A model generated the notes under the pieces. The model was not told the DNA's origin. It was given only the letters and a program-made list of their open reading frames with translations, and made no database searches. The position numbers were made by a program, and so were the translations under genes. From Mesorhizobium sp. YIM 152430 (GTDB lineage Bacteria; Pseudomonadota; Alphaproteobacteria; Rhizobiales; Rhizobiaceae): a stretch of 64,000 bases of DNA. Shown here in pieces: positions 17,784 through 27,211 of the stretch (positions within the stretch are counted from its first letter, which is position 1; every line of letters starts with the position of its first letter). The stretch is from assembly GCF_029210365.1 (NCBI RefSeq), contig NZ_JARGES010000027.1:186001-250000 (forward strand). Direction: 5' to 3'.

Positions 17784-17899
17784 GTGCGTCCTTCGAGGCT
17801 CGCCCGCCGAGATGTGTGCCTCCCATTTCAAGGTGTGCGAGCCTGCCGGCGGTAGAAGAGAAGAGCGCATTTGTGGCGGGCGAGCCTCGAAGGACGCAC
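17784..17899. repeat. large palindromic repeat upstream of nuoA
   Basis: The 25-base arms 17784-17808 and 17875-17899 are perfect inverted complements (outer ends GTGCGTCCTTCGAGGCTCGC and its complement), enclosing 66 bases. The arm sequence is of a type often repeated between genes in Rhizobiales genomes. It lies in the 328-base interval between the oxidoreductase stop and nuoA. It may act as a strong hairpin terminating or insulating upstream transcription, but it has no T tract. Confidence 0.85.
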
Positions 17900-18060
17900 C
17901 GCCATCCCGCGCATCCTCACGATTTGTGACTGGCCCCCAAGGTTAGGCTTGCGTCCTCCGGGTCGCTGCGCTAACCCTCGCCGCGTTGCAACAAGGCCCA
18001 TTGCCGATCCCGTTTCAGGCTGGCGAAAGTGTCGCGCTACTTCTCCTGGCGCCACCCCGC

Positions 18061-18066
18061 TATAAT
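18061..18066 (+). promoter_or_regulatory. candidate -10 element of the nuo operon
   Basis: A perfect TATAAT lies 31 bases before the nuoA ATG. The base run 17 bases upstream (TACTTC, 18038-18043) is a poor -35, so recognition by the vegetative sigma factor would depend on the extended region or an activator. The remainder of 17900-18097 shows no gene. Confidence 0.4.
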
Positions 18067-18097
18067 CAGGGATCGACGTTCAACGGGAAGTCGGTTC

Positions 18098-18463
18098 ATG
18101 AACGAAGTGCTCGCGTCCTATCTGCCCATCGTGATCTTCATGGGTGTGGCGCTGATCGTCGGTCTGGCGCTGATCGCGGCGCCGTTCCTCGTCGCCTATC
18201 GCAACCCGGACCCGGAAAAACTGTCGGCCTATGAGTGCGGCTTCAACGCCTTCGACGACGCGCGCATGAAGTTCGACATCCGCTTCTATCTCGTCGCCAT
18301 CCTGTTCATCATCTTCGATCTCGAAGTCGCCTTCCTCTTCCCCTGGGCGGTCTCGTTCGGCGAGATCGGGATGCTCGGCTTCTGGTCGATGATGATCTTC
18401 CTGGGCGTCCTGACGGTCGGCTTCATCTACGAATGGAAAAAGGGAGCGCTGGAATGGGATTGA
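18098..18463 (+). CDS. nuoA: NADH-quinone oxidoreductase subunit A
   Basis: A 121-residue inner-membrane subunit of proton-pumping complex I with three transmembrane helices. The [20 protein letters not shown] loop, with its conserved Cys near the quinone site, is diagnostic. GGGAA about ten bases upstream supports ATG 18098. It is the first of fourteen nuo genes in order and its end overlaps nuoB by ten bases. Confidence 0.96.
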   Translation: MNEVLASYLPIVIFMGVALIVGLALIAAPFLVAYRNPDPEKLSAYECGFNAFDDARMKFDIRFYLVAILFIIFDLEVAFLFPWAVSFGEIGMLGFWSMMIFLGVLTVGFIYEWKKGALEWD

Positions 18464-19035
18464 TCGATAACTCCCAGACGCTCGTCGCGCCGCAGCCCAA
18501 GGGTCTCGTCGACCCGCGCACGGGCAATCCGATCGGCTCGGACGATCCGTTCTTCCTCAACGTCAAGGAAGAACTGGACGACAAGGGCTTTCTGGTCACC
18601 TCGTCAGAGGCGCTGATCACCTGGGCGCGCTCCGGCTCGCTGATGTTCATGACCTTCGGCCTGGCCTGCTGCGCCGTGGAGATGATCCACACCTCCATGC
18701 CGCGCTACGATTCGGAGCGGTTCGGCGTCGCGCCGCGCGCATCGCCGCGCCAGTCCGACATCATGATCGTCGCCGGCACGCTGACCAACAAGATGGCGCC
18801 CGCTTTGCGCAAGGTCTACGACCAGATGCCCGAACCGCGCTACGTCATCTCGATGGGATCGTGCGCCAATGGCGGCGGCTATTACCATTATTCCTATTCT
18901 GTGGTGCGCGGCTGCGACCGTATCGTGCCGGTCGACATCTACGTGCCGGGCTGCCCGCCTTCGGCCGAAGCGCTGCTCTACGGCATTCTTCTCCTGCAAA
19001 AGAAGATCCGCCGCACCGGCACGATCGAGCGCTAG
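18454..19035 (+). CDS. nuoB: NADH-quinone oxidoreductase subunit B
   Basis: A 193-residue peripheral-arm subunit that carries iron-sulfur cluster N2, the last electron carrier before quinone. The ligands are in GLACCAVEM (adjacent Cys pair), [11 protein letters not shown] and [15 protein letters not shown]. The start lies inside the nuoA end and nuoC follows nine bases after the stop. Length is normal for alphaproteobacteria. Confidence 0.97.
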   Translation: MGLIDNSQTLVAPQPKGLVDPRTGNPIGSDDPFFLNVKEELDDKGFLVTSSEALITWARSGSLMFMTFGLACCAVEMIHTSMPRYDSERFGVAPRASPRQSDIMIVAGTLTNKMAPALRKVYDQMPEPRYVISMGSCANGGGYYHYSYSVVRGCDRIVPVDIYVPGCPPSAEALLYGILLLQKKIRRTGTIER

Positions 19036-19044
19036 GACAGACGA

Positions 19045-19647
19045 ATGAGCGAAGCTCTCAAAGACCTCGCCGCCTATATAACGGAGCGGCTGGATGCGCA
19101 GGTTCAGGACGCCATCGTCGCCTTCGGCGATCTGACGGTCCATGTCGAGCCCGCCGACCTGATCGATGTGCTCGAATTCCTGAAGAACGACGTGCAGTGC
19201 CGTTTCGTGTCGATCATCGACATCTGTGGCGCCGACTATCCAGCGCGCGAGAAACGCTTCGACGTCGTCTACCACCTGCTCTCGCCCTATACGAACCAGC
19301 GTATCCGCCTGAAGGTGAGAACCGACGAGGACAATCCGATCCCCTCGGCAACGGAGGTCTTCCCCGGCGCCGACTGGTTCGAGCGCGAGACCTACGATCT
19401 CTACGGCGTGCTGTTCACCGGCCACCCGGACCTGCGCCGCATCCTGACCGACTACGGTTTCGAGGGACATCCCTTGAGGAAGGACTTCCCGCTGACCGGC
19501 TTCGTCGAGGTTCGTTACGACGACGAGGTCAAGCGCGTGGTCTACGAGCCCGTCGAACTGAAGCAGGAATTCCGCAACTTCGACTTCCTCTCGCCGTGGG
19601 AAGGCACTGATTACGTGCTGCCGGGCGATGAGAAGGCGAAGCAGTGA
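19045..19647 (+). CDS. nuoC: NADH-quinone oxidoreductase subunit C
   Basis: A 200-residue peripheral-arm subunit, the 30-kDa type, separate from nuoD as in mitochondria and other alphaproteobacteria. The motif [24 protein letters not shown] (split around residue 120) and the [20 protein letters not shown] segment are diagnostic; it contacts NuoD and scaffolds the Q module. Normally nuoD follows directly, but here a four-helix-bundle gene with flanking repeats intervenes. Confidence 0.96.
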   Translation: MSEALKDLAAYITERLDAQVQDAIVAFGDLTVHVEPADLIDVLEFLKNDVQCRFVSIIDICGADYPAREKRFDVVYHLLSPYTNQRIRLKVRTDEDNPIPSATEVFPGADWFERETYDLYGVLFTGHPDLRRILTDYGFEGHPLRKDFPLTGFVEVRYDDEVKRVVYEPVELKQEFRNFDFLSPWEGTDYVLPGDEKAKQ

Positions 19648-19648
19648 T

Positions 19649-20101
19649 GCGGCAGGTCGGCACTCGGCAATCGGCAGTCGGATGACAGACGAGAACGAAA
19701 TTCGCTCGTATCGAGATCTTCGGGTATGGAATGAGGCAATGGAACTGGCGGCAGACTGCTACCGAATGACGACATCCTTTCCTCGTGATGAAATGTTTGG
19801 GATGACCGCTCAGATTCGCCGAGCAGGAGCGTCGATTCCGGCCAACATCGCGGAAGGTTATGGACGCGATAGTACGGGCAACTATGTGCAATTTCTGAAG
19901 ACTGCGCAGGGGTCGCTGAAGGAACTGGAAACACACGTCTTGCTGGCTGCCAAGGTTGGTCTGGTGCCTCAGGAAAGATCAGCGCCCTTGCTTGAGCGAG
20001 CCGAAACCGTAGGAAAAATGTTGCGCGGATTGATGCGTTCGATCCGTCCGACCGGAGGTCAGGCTTAATGCGATTGCCGATTGCCGACTGCCGACTGCCG
20101 A
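19649..20101. mobile_element. IVS-like cassette: four-helix-bundle gene bracketed by inverted repeats
   Basis: The gene at 19682-20068 is bracketed by about 30-base imperfect inverted repeats. The left arm (~19649-19681) is built from CGGCANTCGG-type units and the right arm (~20069-20101) from CCGATTGCCGACTGCCG-type units; their complements match with only a few differences. The unit separates nuoC from nuoD, which are normally adjacent. Four-helix-bundle genes of this family are the cargo of intervening sequences in 23S rRNA of some bacteria, so a transposable or recombining hairpin cassette is plausible. No transposase is present. The exact edges are inferred. Confidence 0.5.
19682..20068 (+). 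CDS. four-helix-bundle protein (IVS/S23-type)
   Basis: A 128-residue protein, [20 protein letters not shown] onward. The [19 protein letters not shown] helix, the [20 protein letters not shown] segment, the [14 protein letters not shown] loop and the C-terminal [13 protein letters not shown] helix are the signature of the four-helix-bundle family first found in 23S rRNA intervening sequences. The molecular function is unknown; structures are homopentameric with a basic surface. Base composition is less GC-rich than the nuo genes around it (31 of 60 G/C in 19741-19800). It is co-directional with nuo and would be co-transcribed. Confidence 0.88.
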   Translation: MTDENEIRSYRDLRVWNEAMELAADCYRMTTSFPRDEMFGMTAQIRRAGASIPANIAEGYGRDSTGNYVQFLKTAQGSLKELETHVLLAAKVGLVPQERSAPLLERAETVGKMLRGLMRSIRPTGGQA

Positions 20102-20114
20102 AGAGCAAACGCCG

Positions 20115-21305
20115 ATGACCGAGCATTCCGTCCGCAACTTCAACATCAATTTCGGACCGCAGCATCCGGCGGCGCATGGCGTTCTGCGCCTCGTGCTGGA
20201 ACTCGACGGCGAGGTCGTGGATCGTGTCGATCCGCATATCGGGCTGCTTCATCGCGGCACCGAAAAGCTGATCGAACACAAGACCTATCTCCAGGCCGTG
20301 CCCTATTTCGACCGGCTCGACTATTGCGCGCCGATGAACCAGGAGCACGCCTTCGCGCTGGCGGTCGAGCGGCTGCTCGGCATCGAGGTTCCGAAGCGCG
20401 GCCAGATCATCCGCGTGCTTTATTCCGAGATCGGCCGGGTGATGTCGCACATCTTGAATGTGACGACGCAGGCGCTCGACGTCGGCGCGCTGACGCCGCC
20501 GCTCTGGGGGTTCGAGGAACGCGAGAAGCTGTGCGTTTTCTACGAGCGCGCCTCGGGCAGCCGGATGCACGCGGCCTATTTCCGCCCCGGCGGCGTCCAT
20601 CAGGACCTGCCGGACCAGCTTGTCGAGGATATCGGCAAATGGATCGATCCGTTCCTGAAGATGATGGACGATCTCGACGATCTTCTGACCGGCAACCGCA
20701 TCTTCAAGCAGCGCAACGTCGATATCGGCGTGGTTTCGCTCGAGGATGCCTGGGCCTGGGGCTTTTCGGGCGTCATGGTGCGCGGGTCTGGCGCGGCATG
20801 GGATCTGCGCAAGTCGCAGCCCTATGAATGCTACGCCGAAATGGATTTCGACGTGCCCATCGGCAAGAACGGCGACTGTTTCGACCGCTATCTGATCCGC
20901 ATGGAAGAGATGCGCCAGTCGGCGAAGATCATCCGCCAGTGCGTCGATCTTCTGCTGGGTGCCGAGAAGGTCGGTCCCGTTTCGTCGACGGACGGCAAGA
21001 TCGTGCCGCCGAAGCGGCAGGCGATGAAGCGTTCGATGGAAGCGCTGATCCACCACTTCAAGCTCTACACCGAAGGCTACCGCGTGCCGGCCGGCGAGGT
21101 CTATGCCGCCGTCGAGGCGCCGAAGGGCGAGTTCGGCGTCTATCTCGTCGCCGACGGCACCAACAAGCCCTATCGTTGCAAGCTGCGCGCGCCCGGTTTC
21201 GCGCATCTTCAGGCGATGGATTTCCTCTGCCGCGGCCATCTCCTGGCCGACGTCTCCGCCGTTCTCGGCTCCCTCGACATCGTGTTTGGTGAGGTCGACC
21301 GCTAA
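20115..21305 (+). CDS. nuoD: NADH-quinone oxidoreductase subunit D
   Basis: A 396-residue peripheral-arm subunit, the 49-kDa type, which forms the quinone-binding cavity with Nuo[21 protein letters not shown] near the N-terminus contains the conserved His that contacts quinone, and [12 protein letters not shown] and the C-terminal DIVFGEVDR end are family hallmarks. It relates to the large subunit of [NiFe] hydrogenases but lacks metal ligands. nuoE starts directly after the stop. Confidence 0.97.
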   Translation: MTEHSVRNFNINFGPQHPAAHGVLRLVLELDGEVVDRVDPHIGLLHRGTEKLIEHKTYLQAVPYFDRLDYCAPMNQEHAFALAVERLLGIEVPKRGQIIRVLYSEIGRVMSHILNVTTQALDVGALTPPLWGFEEREKLCVFYERASGSRMHAAYFRPGGVHQDLPDQLVEDIGKWIDPFLKMMDDLDDLLTGNRIFKQRNVDIGVVSLEDAWAWGFSGVMVRGSGAAWDLRKSQPYECYAEMDFDVPIGKNGDCFDRYLIRMEEMRQSAKIIRQCVDLLLGAEKVGPVSSTDGKIVPPKRQAMKRSMEALIHHFKLYTEGYRVPAGEVYAAVEAPKGEFGVYLVADGTNKPYRCKLRAPGFAHLQAMDFLCRGHLLADVSAVLGSLDIVFGEVDR

Positions 21306-22370
21306 ATGTCCGTACGCCGTCTCGCAGAACCAGAATTCCAGCCCGCCAGCTTCGCTTTCGCAGGCGAGAATGTGGCCTGGGCCGAACAGACCATCCGGAA
21401 ATACCCCGCCGGGCGTGAGCAGTCGGCGGTCATTCCGCTTTTGATGCGCGCGCAGGAGCAGGATGGATGGGTGACGCGGGCGGCGATCGAGCATGTCGCG
21501 CAAATGCTCGACATGCCGCTGATCCGCGTGCTCGAAGTCGCGACCTTCTACACGCAGTTTCAGTTGAAGCCGGTCGGCACCAAGGCGCACATTCAGGTCT
21601 GCGGCACGACGCCGTGCATGTTGCGCGGCTCCGAGGCGCTGATGGATGTGTGCCGCTCGAAGATCCATCACGACCAGTTCCATCTGAACGAGACCGGCAC
21701 GCTGTCCTGGGAAGAGGTCGAATGTCAGGGTGCGTGCGTCAACGCGCCGATGGTCATGATCTTCAAGGATGCCTATGAGGATCTGACGCCCGAGCGTCTG
21801 GCCGAGATCATCGACGAGTTCGACGCGGGTAGGGGCGATGCCGTTCCGACGGGGCCGCAGATCGACCGGGTCTTTTCCGCGCCCGAAAGCGGCCTGACCT
21901 CGCTGACCGACGAGAAGGCAGTGCTGAAGGCGAACCGCAAGGCGGAGCCGAAAAAGGCTGGCGGCGACCAGCCGGAAGTCGCCCCGTCCCAGGCCGCCAA
22001 GCCGAAGACCGCCGCGCCGGAGACCGATCCGTCGATCAAGTCGCCATCGCCGGTCAAGGCAGAACCGGCCGCCGAGAAGGCTGCGAGCGTCGAGGCGCCG
22101 AAAGAGGACGAGGCCGCCGCCGATCTGGCGGAGCCCTCCGTCGAGGGCGAGGTGACGGCACGCGAGCATCCCCACAAGAAGGACGGGACGCCCGCCGACT
22201 ATCGCGCGCCGGAAGACATGGAGGGCGGGCCGATCGGCCCCGCCGGCCGGCGCCGGAAGTCCGAAAAGGCGGCCGAGCGGGGCAAGCCCTCGCCCGAAGG
22301 CACGGCCGAGGTGAAGAAGCCCGCGCGCGCGAAGAAGCCGAAAACCGACGATGAAGGCGGAGCGAAGTGA
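21306..22370 (+). CDS. nuoE: NADH-quinone oxidoreductase subunit E with long C-terminal extension
   Basis: A 354-residue protein whose first ~165 residues are the thioredoxin-like 24-kDa subunit carrying [2Fe-2S] cluster N1a. The ligands lie in [10 protein letters not shown] and [11 protein letters not shown]. The normal subunit ends near residue 170-200. The remaining ~150 residues are low complexity, rich in Ala, Glu, Lys and Pro, and probably disordered (for example [20 protein letters not shown]). Such tails occur in Rhizobiales NuoE. The stop overlaps nuoF as TGATG. Confidence 0.95.
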   Translation: MSVRRLAEPEFQPASFAFAGENVAWAEQTIRKYPAGREQSAVIPLLMRAQEQDGWVTRAAIEHVAQMLDMPLIRVLEVATFYTQFQLKPVGTKAHIQVCGTTPCMLRGSEALMDVCRSKIHHDQFHLNETGTLSWEEVECQGACVNAPMVMIFKDAYEDLTPERLAEIIDEFDAGRGDAVPTGPQIDRVFSAPESGLTSLTDEKAVLKANRKAEPKKAGGDQPEVAPSQAAKPKTAAPETDPSIKSPSPVKAEPAAEKAASVEAPKEDEAAADLAEPSVEGEVTAREHPHKKDGTPADYRAPEDMEGGPIGPAGRRRKSEKAAERGKPSPEGTAEVKKPARAKKPKTDDEGGAK

Positions 22371-23677
22371 TGCTTCAGGACAAGGACCGCATCTTCACCA
22401 ACATCTATGGCCGCTTCGACCAGTCGCTGAAAGGCGCGATGGCGCGCGGCCATTGGGACGGCACGGCCGGGCTCATCGCCAAGGGGCGTGACTGGATCGT
22501 CCAGGAGATGAAGGATTCGGGCCTGCGCGGACGTGGCGGCGCCGGTTTCCCGACCGGATTGAAATGGTCGTTCATGCCGAAGGCGGCATCGGACGAGCGT
22601 CCGCACTATCTCGTCGTCAATGCCGACGAATCCGAACCGGGCACCTGCAAGGACCGCGAAATCCTGCGCCACGATCCGCACACGCTGGTCGAGGGCTGCC
22701 TGATCGCCGGTTTCGCGATGGGCGCGCATACGGCCTATATCTATGTGCGCGGCGAGTTCATTCGCGAGCGCGAGGCGCTTCAGCGCGCCATCGACGAAGC
22801 CTATGATGCCGGGTTGCTGGGCAAGAACAACAAGAACGGCTGGGATTTCGACGTTTTCGTTCATCACGGCGCGGGCGCCTATATTTGCGGCGAGGAAACG
22901 GCGCTGCTGGAAAGCCTCGAAGGCAAGAAGGGCCAGCCGCGCCTGAAGCCGCCATTCCCGGCCAATGTCGGCCTCTATGGCTGCCCGACGACGGTCAACA
23001 ATGTCGAATCGATCGCGGTCGCGCCGACGATCCTGCGCCGTGGCGCGGGCTGGTTCGCGGGCTTCGGCCGTCCGAACAATGTCGGCACCAAGCTTTTCTG
23101 CGTCTCCGGCCACGTCAACACGCCCTGCACGGTCGAAGAAGAGATGTCGATCCCGTTCCGCGAATTGATCGACCGCCATTGCGGCGGCATTCGCGGCGGC
23201 TGGGACAATCTGCTGGCTGTGATTCCAGGCGGCTCGTCGGTCCCGCTGGTGCCGGCCGAGCAGATCATCGACACGCCGATGGATTTCGATTCCCTGCGCG
23301 ACCTGAAGTCGGGCCTCGGCACGGCGGCGGTCATCGTGATGGACAAGTCGACCGACATCGTGAAGGCGATCGCGCGGCTCTCCTATTTCTACAAGCATGA
23401 AAGCTGCGGCCAGTGTACGCCGTGCCGCGAGGGCACCGGCTGGATGTGGCGCGTGATGGAGCGTCTGGTGCGCGGCGAGGCGCAGAAGCGCGAGATCGAC
23501 ATGCTGCTCGACGTGACCAAGCAGGTGGAAGGCCACACGATCTGCGCGCTGGGCGACGCGGCCGCGTGGCCGATCCAGGGTCTGATCCGGCACTTCCGAC
23601 CCGAGATCGAGCGCCGTATCGACGAATTCACGCGCAACAGCCACCGCGCCGCGCCGGCGCTGGTCGCTGCGGAGTAG
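22370..23677 (+). CDS. nuoF: NADH-quinone oxidoreductase subunit F
   Basis: A 435-residue NADH-oxidising subunit that holds FMN and [4Fe-4S] cluster N3. [18 protein letters not shown] binds FMN, and [18 protein letters not shown] lies in the NADH/FMN site. [17 protein letters not shown] with the later [13 protein letters not shown] supplies the four cluster cysteines. ATG 22370 overlaps the nuoE stop; an in-frame GTG three bases earlier is less likely. A foreign-looking gene follows nine bases after the stop. Confidence 0.97.
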   Translation: MLQDKDRIFTNIYGRFDQSLKGAMARGHWDGTAGLIAKGRDWIVQEMKDSGLRGRGGAGFPTGLKWSFMPKAASDERPHYLVVNADESEPGTCKDREILRHDPHTLVEGCLIAGFAMGAHTAYIYVRGEFIREREALQRAIDEAYDAGLLGKNNKNGWDFDVFVHHGAGAYICGEETALLESLEGKKGQPRLKPPFPANVGLYGCPTTVNNVESIAVAPTILRRGAGWFAGFGRPNNVGTKLFCVSGHVNTPCTVEEEMSIPFRELIDRHCGGIRGGWDNLLAVIPGGSSVPLVPAEQIIDTPMDFDSLRDLKSGLGTAAVIVMDKSTDIVKAIARLSYFYKHESCGQCTPCREGTGWMWRVMERLVRGEAQKREIDMLLDVTKQVEGHTICALGDAAAWPIQGLIRHFRPEIERRIDEFTRNSHRAAPALVAAE

Positions 23678-23686
23678 GAGGACGAA

Positions 23687-24346
23687 ATGAACGTCTTGCT
23701 CACTAAAACCGCCACAGTATTAATACTGTTAAGCACCATGAACAATGTATCTGCCCAAGATATTGATCAAGGTACAATTGGATTGGATGCATTAATCCGA
23801 GCCGTTGTTAATGATGTGACATCTGCTGCAAATGCGCCTTCGAATCTGATAGGCGGAGGGGGGCAAGCCGTATTTGATCTTGGCGAAACGCATCTCGAAC
23901 TTCAATTCACGCTTAGCCGGGATGCGGGTGGTAAGCTGGAAGCGAATTTTCTGGGTTTTGGTGGGGCAGGGGGCGTCAACATTAGTGACCAGAAAACTCA
24001 GAAGATCAGCATAAAGCTGATTCCATCGACGTCGGGTACGGAAGGTATTCAGTTTTCCTCCTTTGATCCTGCCAAACCAACGGTGCTGTTGGACTCTGCT
24101 AGTTTCGCTCGGCTGAACGAGCTAGGTGCTGCAAGTCCAATCCGCTTGGGAGTACCAACTGCCATCAATGCGGAAGCTTTGGGTATCGCAAACGAGGGCG
24201 TGGTGCTGAATGCAGATACCTACCGAGCTTGGCTCGACGTTATAGAACAAGCAAATCCCCAAGCGGACCTGGCTGAATTCGCAACCACGCCGCTTCAGGT
24301 AGAGTTGCCAAGCCAAACTCTTGATGTATCACCACGCCAGCAATAG
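23687..24346 (+). CDS. secreted protein with Trypco2-like region, inserted in the nuo operon
   Basis: A 219-residue protein with a Sec signal peptide (MNVLLTKTATVLILLSTMNN, cleavage probably after VSA at ~residue 23). Residues ~28-112 read as an N-terminal helix (IGLDALIRAVVNDV), a strand pair AVFDLGETHLELQFTLSRDA, a Gly-rich loop and a final strand QKISIKLIPS. That order resembles the Trypco2 domain of bacterial conflict systems (helix, 'F-LG-VELEL-V-R-A', 'T-KV-L-L-P'). The assignment is by eye. The C-terminal ~105 residues match nothing I recognise. Codons are AT-rich (23 of 60 G/C in 23761-23820), unlike the nuo genes, so recent acquisition is likely. A GGAGG ribosome site precedes it. 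Confidence 0.6.
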   Translation: MNVLLTKTATVLILLSTMNNVSAQDIDQGTIGLDALIRAVVNDVTSAANAPSNLIGGGGQAVFDLGETHLELQFTLSRDAGGKLEANFLGFGGAGGVNISDQKTQKISIKLIPSTSGTEGIQFSSFDPAKPTVLLDSASFARLNELGAASPIRLGVPTAINAEALGIANEGVVLNADTYRAWLDVIEQANPQADLAEFATTPLQVELPSQTLDVSPRQQ

Positions 24347-24380
24347 CGCCGACCGTATACCTTTTAGGTTTGACAGGACA

Positions 24381-25058
24381 ATGGCCGAAAAGAACCCGTC
24401 GGAGGACTTCGCCAAGTTGGGCCAATCGGTTGCGACCGATCCGTTCGCCGGCATGGCGAACCTGATGGCGCATCCCGTTGCCGGCATGGCGGCGGCATCC
24501 GCCATCGGCTTCGGCATGGCCAGCCACGCCTTCGGCCTCTGGATGGGGGCGATGGCCGGTGCGACGGAGGTTTCCCGGCGCATGTTGGCGGAGACCGAAG
24601 CGGAAGAAAAGACCGCGCCGGGACCGCGCCTGAAGCTGGTTTCGGTCAATGCGGCCGAGGAGGTGGCAAGCCTGGCGCGAACCGTCGAGGCCGATGTCGA
24701 GAAGATTGCGCTCGACGCGACGGTCGTATCGGCAAAGGCGGCCGAGGCACTGCTCGACGATGTGAAGAAGGGGACCGAAAGCGCGATGCGCGCGCCGGCG
24801 CGGAAGGCAAAGCCTGCTCGGCCGGACAATCTGAAGGCGATTTCGGGCGTCGGCCCGAAGCTGGAGCAGGTGCTGAACGGGTTCGGCATCTGGACCTATG
24901 GCCAGGTCGCGGCGCTGGTGGATGCGGAGATCGCGTGGCTGGACGAGCAATTGGGTTTTGGCGGCCGAATCGACCGTGACGGTTGGGTGGAGCAAGCGAA
25001 GAGCCTTGCATCCGGGCCCAACTCCGGTTCAAAGGGTGCGGGCCGCAAGCGGTCCTGA
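24381..25058 (+). CDS. complex I operon-associated helix-hairpin-helix protein
   Basis: A 225-residue protein found at this place in many Rhizobiales nuo operons, often labelled 'NADH-ubiquinone dehydrogenase'. The N-terminal part has a Gly/Ala/Met-rich segment ([20 protein letters not shown]) that could sit in or on the membrane and resembles phasin-type regions. The C-terminal ~70 residues form a helix-hairpin-helix-like unit, [20 protein letters not shown] onward, ending [14 protein letters not shown]. It is not one of the fourteen core subunits; an assembly or accessory role in complex I is inferred from conservation of position. ATG 24381 follows AGGA closely. Confidence 0.75.
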   Translation: MAEKNPSEDFAKLGQSVATDPFAGMANLMAHPVAGMAAASAIGFGMASHAFGLWMGAMAGATEVSRRMLAETEAEEKTAPGPRLKLVSVNAAEEVASLARTVEADVEKIALDATVVSAKAAEALLDDVKKGTESAMRAPARKAKPARPDNLKAISGVGPKLEQVLNGFGIWTYGQVAALVDAEIAWLDEQLGFGGRIDRDGWVEQAKSLASGPNSGSKGAGRKRS

Positions 25059-25120
25059 AATGTCCCGGCCGACAAGGACGGAACGGATGGGCGGCTGATG
25101 CCGCCGGGGTTAGAGGCAAG

Positions 25121-27202
25121 ATGGCGAAGCTCAAGGTAGACGGCAAAGAGATCGAGGTTCCCGATCACTACACGCTGCTTCAGGCGGCGGAGGAAGCGGG
25201 CGCGGAAGTGCCGCGCTTCTGTTTCCACGAACGCCTGTCGATCGCCGGCAATTGCCGCATGTGCCTCGTCGAGGTGAAGGGTGGACCGCCCAAGCCGGCT
25301 GCCTCCTGCGCCATGGGCGTGCGCGACCTTCGCCCCGGCCCGAACGGCGAGGCGCCCGAAATCTTCACCAACACGCCGATGGTGCGCAAGGCGCGCGAAG
25401 GCGTGATGGAATTCCTGCTCATCAACCACCCGCTCGACTGCCCGATCTGCGACCAGGGCGGCGAATGCGATTTGCAGGATCAGGCGATGGCCTTCGGCGT
25501 CGACGCATCGCGCTATCACGAGAACAAGCGCGCGGTCGAAGACAAGTATATCGGTCCGCTGGTCAAGACGATCATGACGCGCTGCATCCACTGCACGCGC
25601 TGCGTGAGGTTCACGACGGAAGTGGCTGGAATCTCGGAGCTCGGCCTGATCGGCCGCGGCGAGGACGCCGAGATCACAACCTATCTCGAAAACGCCATGA
25701 CGTCCGAATTGCAGGGCAACGTCATCGACCTTTGCCCGGTCGGCGCGCTGACCTCCAGACCCTATGCCTTCCAGGCCCGTCCGTGGGAACTCTCGAAGAC
25801 CGAATCGATCGATGTGATGGACGCGGTCGGCTCGGCCATCCGCGTCGACACGCGCGGCCGCGAGGTCATGCGGATCATGCCGCGCGTCAACGAGCAGGTG
25901 AACGAGGAGTGGATCTCCGACAAGACCCGCTTCATCTGGGACGGCCTCAGGACGCAGCGCCTCGACCGCCCCTATGTGCGCCGCAACGGCAAGCTGACGG
26001 CGGCAAGCTGGGGCGAAGCCTTCGGCGCCATCAAGGATGCCGTGGCCAAGACCTCGGGCGACCGGATCGGCGCGATTGCGGGCGACCTTGCGACCGTCGA
26101 GGAAATGTATGCGCTGAAGGGCCTGATGACGGCGCTCGGCTCGGCCCATATCGACTGCCGCCAGGATGGCGCCAAGCTCGATCCGGCCAATGGACGCGCG
26201 AGCTACGTCTTCAACCCGACCATCGAGGGCATCGAGGATGCCGATGCGCTTTTGATCATCGGCGCCAATCCGCGCTTCGAGGCTTCCGTTCTCAATGCCC
26301 GCATCCGCAAGCGCTGGCGCATGGGCAACTTCCCGATCGGCGTCGTCGGCGACATCGGCGATTTGCGCTACGATGCCGAGCGCATCGGCGGCGGCGCAGA
26401 GACGCTGCGCGAACTGGTCGCCGGCAAGCTCGACTTCGCCAAGGTGCTGAAAGACGCGGCCCGTCCGATGGTCATCGTCGGCCAGGGCGCGCTCGCGCGC
26501 GCCGACGGCGCGGCGGTGCTGGCGCTGGCCGCGGAACTGGCGGCATCCGTCGGCGCGGCAAGCGCCGAGTGGAACGGTTTTGCCGTGCTTCACAATGCGG
26601 CCGCGCGCGTCGGCGGTCTCGATCTCGGCTTCGTGCCGGGCGAGGGCGGCAAGGATCTGGCCTCCATGATGGGCGCGCTCGACGTGGCGTTCCTGCTCGG
26701 AGCGGACGAGTTCGACATGGCGGGCCTCGGCTCGGCCTTCACCGTCTATATCGGCAGCCATGGCGACGCCGGCGCGCACCGCGCCGACGTGATCCTGCCG
26801 GGCGCGACCTATACGGAAAAGTCGGGCACCTACGTCAACACGGAAGGCCGGGTTCAGATGGCGAACCGCGCCGGCTTCGCGCCGGGCGACGCGCGCGAGG
26901 ACTGGGCGATCCTGCGCGCGCTGTCGCACGTGCTCGGTCACAAGCTGCCTTACGATTCGCTGCCGCAGCTTCGCGCCGCGCTTTATGCGGAGTATCCGCA
27001 TTTCGCCGCCATCGACGAGATCGCGGCGGGCGACGTGGCGGACATTGCGGCGTTGAAGAGCGGCAAGGCCGATTTCGACAAGGCGGCTTTCGTGTCGCCG
27101 ATCAAGGATTTCTACCTGACCAACCCGATCGCGCGTGCCTCCGCCGTGATGGCCGAGTGCTCCGCGCTCGCGCGGGACGGTTTCAGGCAGGCAGCCGAAT
27201 AG
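25121..27202 (+). CDS. nuoG: NADH-quinone oxidoreductase subunit G
   Basis: The 693-residue 75-kDa-type subunit carrying three iron-sulfur clusters of the N module. The N-terminal Fer2 domain has [39 protein letters not shown] and [12 protein letters not shown] supply the [4Fe-4S] ligands. The C-terminal two thirds is a degenerate molybdopterin oxidoreductase domain without cofactor. ATG 25121 is selected by AGAGG just upstream and by alignment of the first strand ([16 protein letters not shown]). Length matches alphaproteobacterial NuoG. Confidence 0.96.
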   Translation: MAKLKVDGKEIEVPDHYTLLQAAEEAGAEVPRFCFHERLSIAGNCRMCLVEVKGGPPKPAASCAMGVRDLRPGPNGEAPEIFTNTPMVRKAREGVMEFLLINHPLDCPICDQGGECDLQDQAMAFGVDASRYHENKRAVEDKYIGPLVKTIMTRCIHCTRCVRFTTEVAGISELGLIGRGEDAEITTYLENAMTSELQGNVIDLCPVGALTSRPYAFQARPWELSKTESIDVMDAVGSAIRVDTRGREVMRIMPRVNEQVNEEWISDKTRFIWDGLRTQRLDRPYVRRNGKLTAASWGEAFGAIKDAVAKTSGDRIGAIAGDLATVEEMYALKGLMTALGSAHIDCRQDGAKLDPANGRASYVFNPTIEGIEDADALLIIGANPRFEASVLNARIRKRWRMGNFPIGVVGDIGDLRYDAERIGGGAETLRELVAGKLDFAKVLKDAARPMVIVGQGALARADGAAVLALAAELAASVGAASAEWNGFAVLHNAAARVGGLDLGFVPGEGGKDLASMMGALDVAFLLGADEFDMAGLGSAFTVYIGSHGDAGAHRADVILPGATYTEKSGTYVNTEGRVQMANRAGFAPGDAREDWAILRALSHVLGHKLPYDSLPQLRAALYAEYPHFAAIDEIAAGDVADIAALKSGKADFDKAAFVSPIKDFYLTNPIARASAVMAECSALARDGFRQAAE

Positions 27203-27211
27203 GGCAGGGCA

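Noticed and set aside
17871-18065. A short plus-strand frame after the 25-base inverted repeat
   Set aside because: It begins inside the repeat arm, has no ribosome site and the product is Arg/Pro-rich noise.
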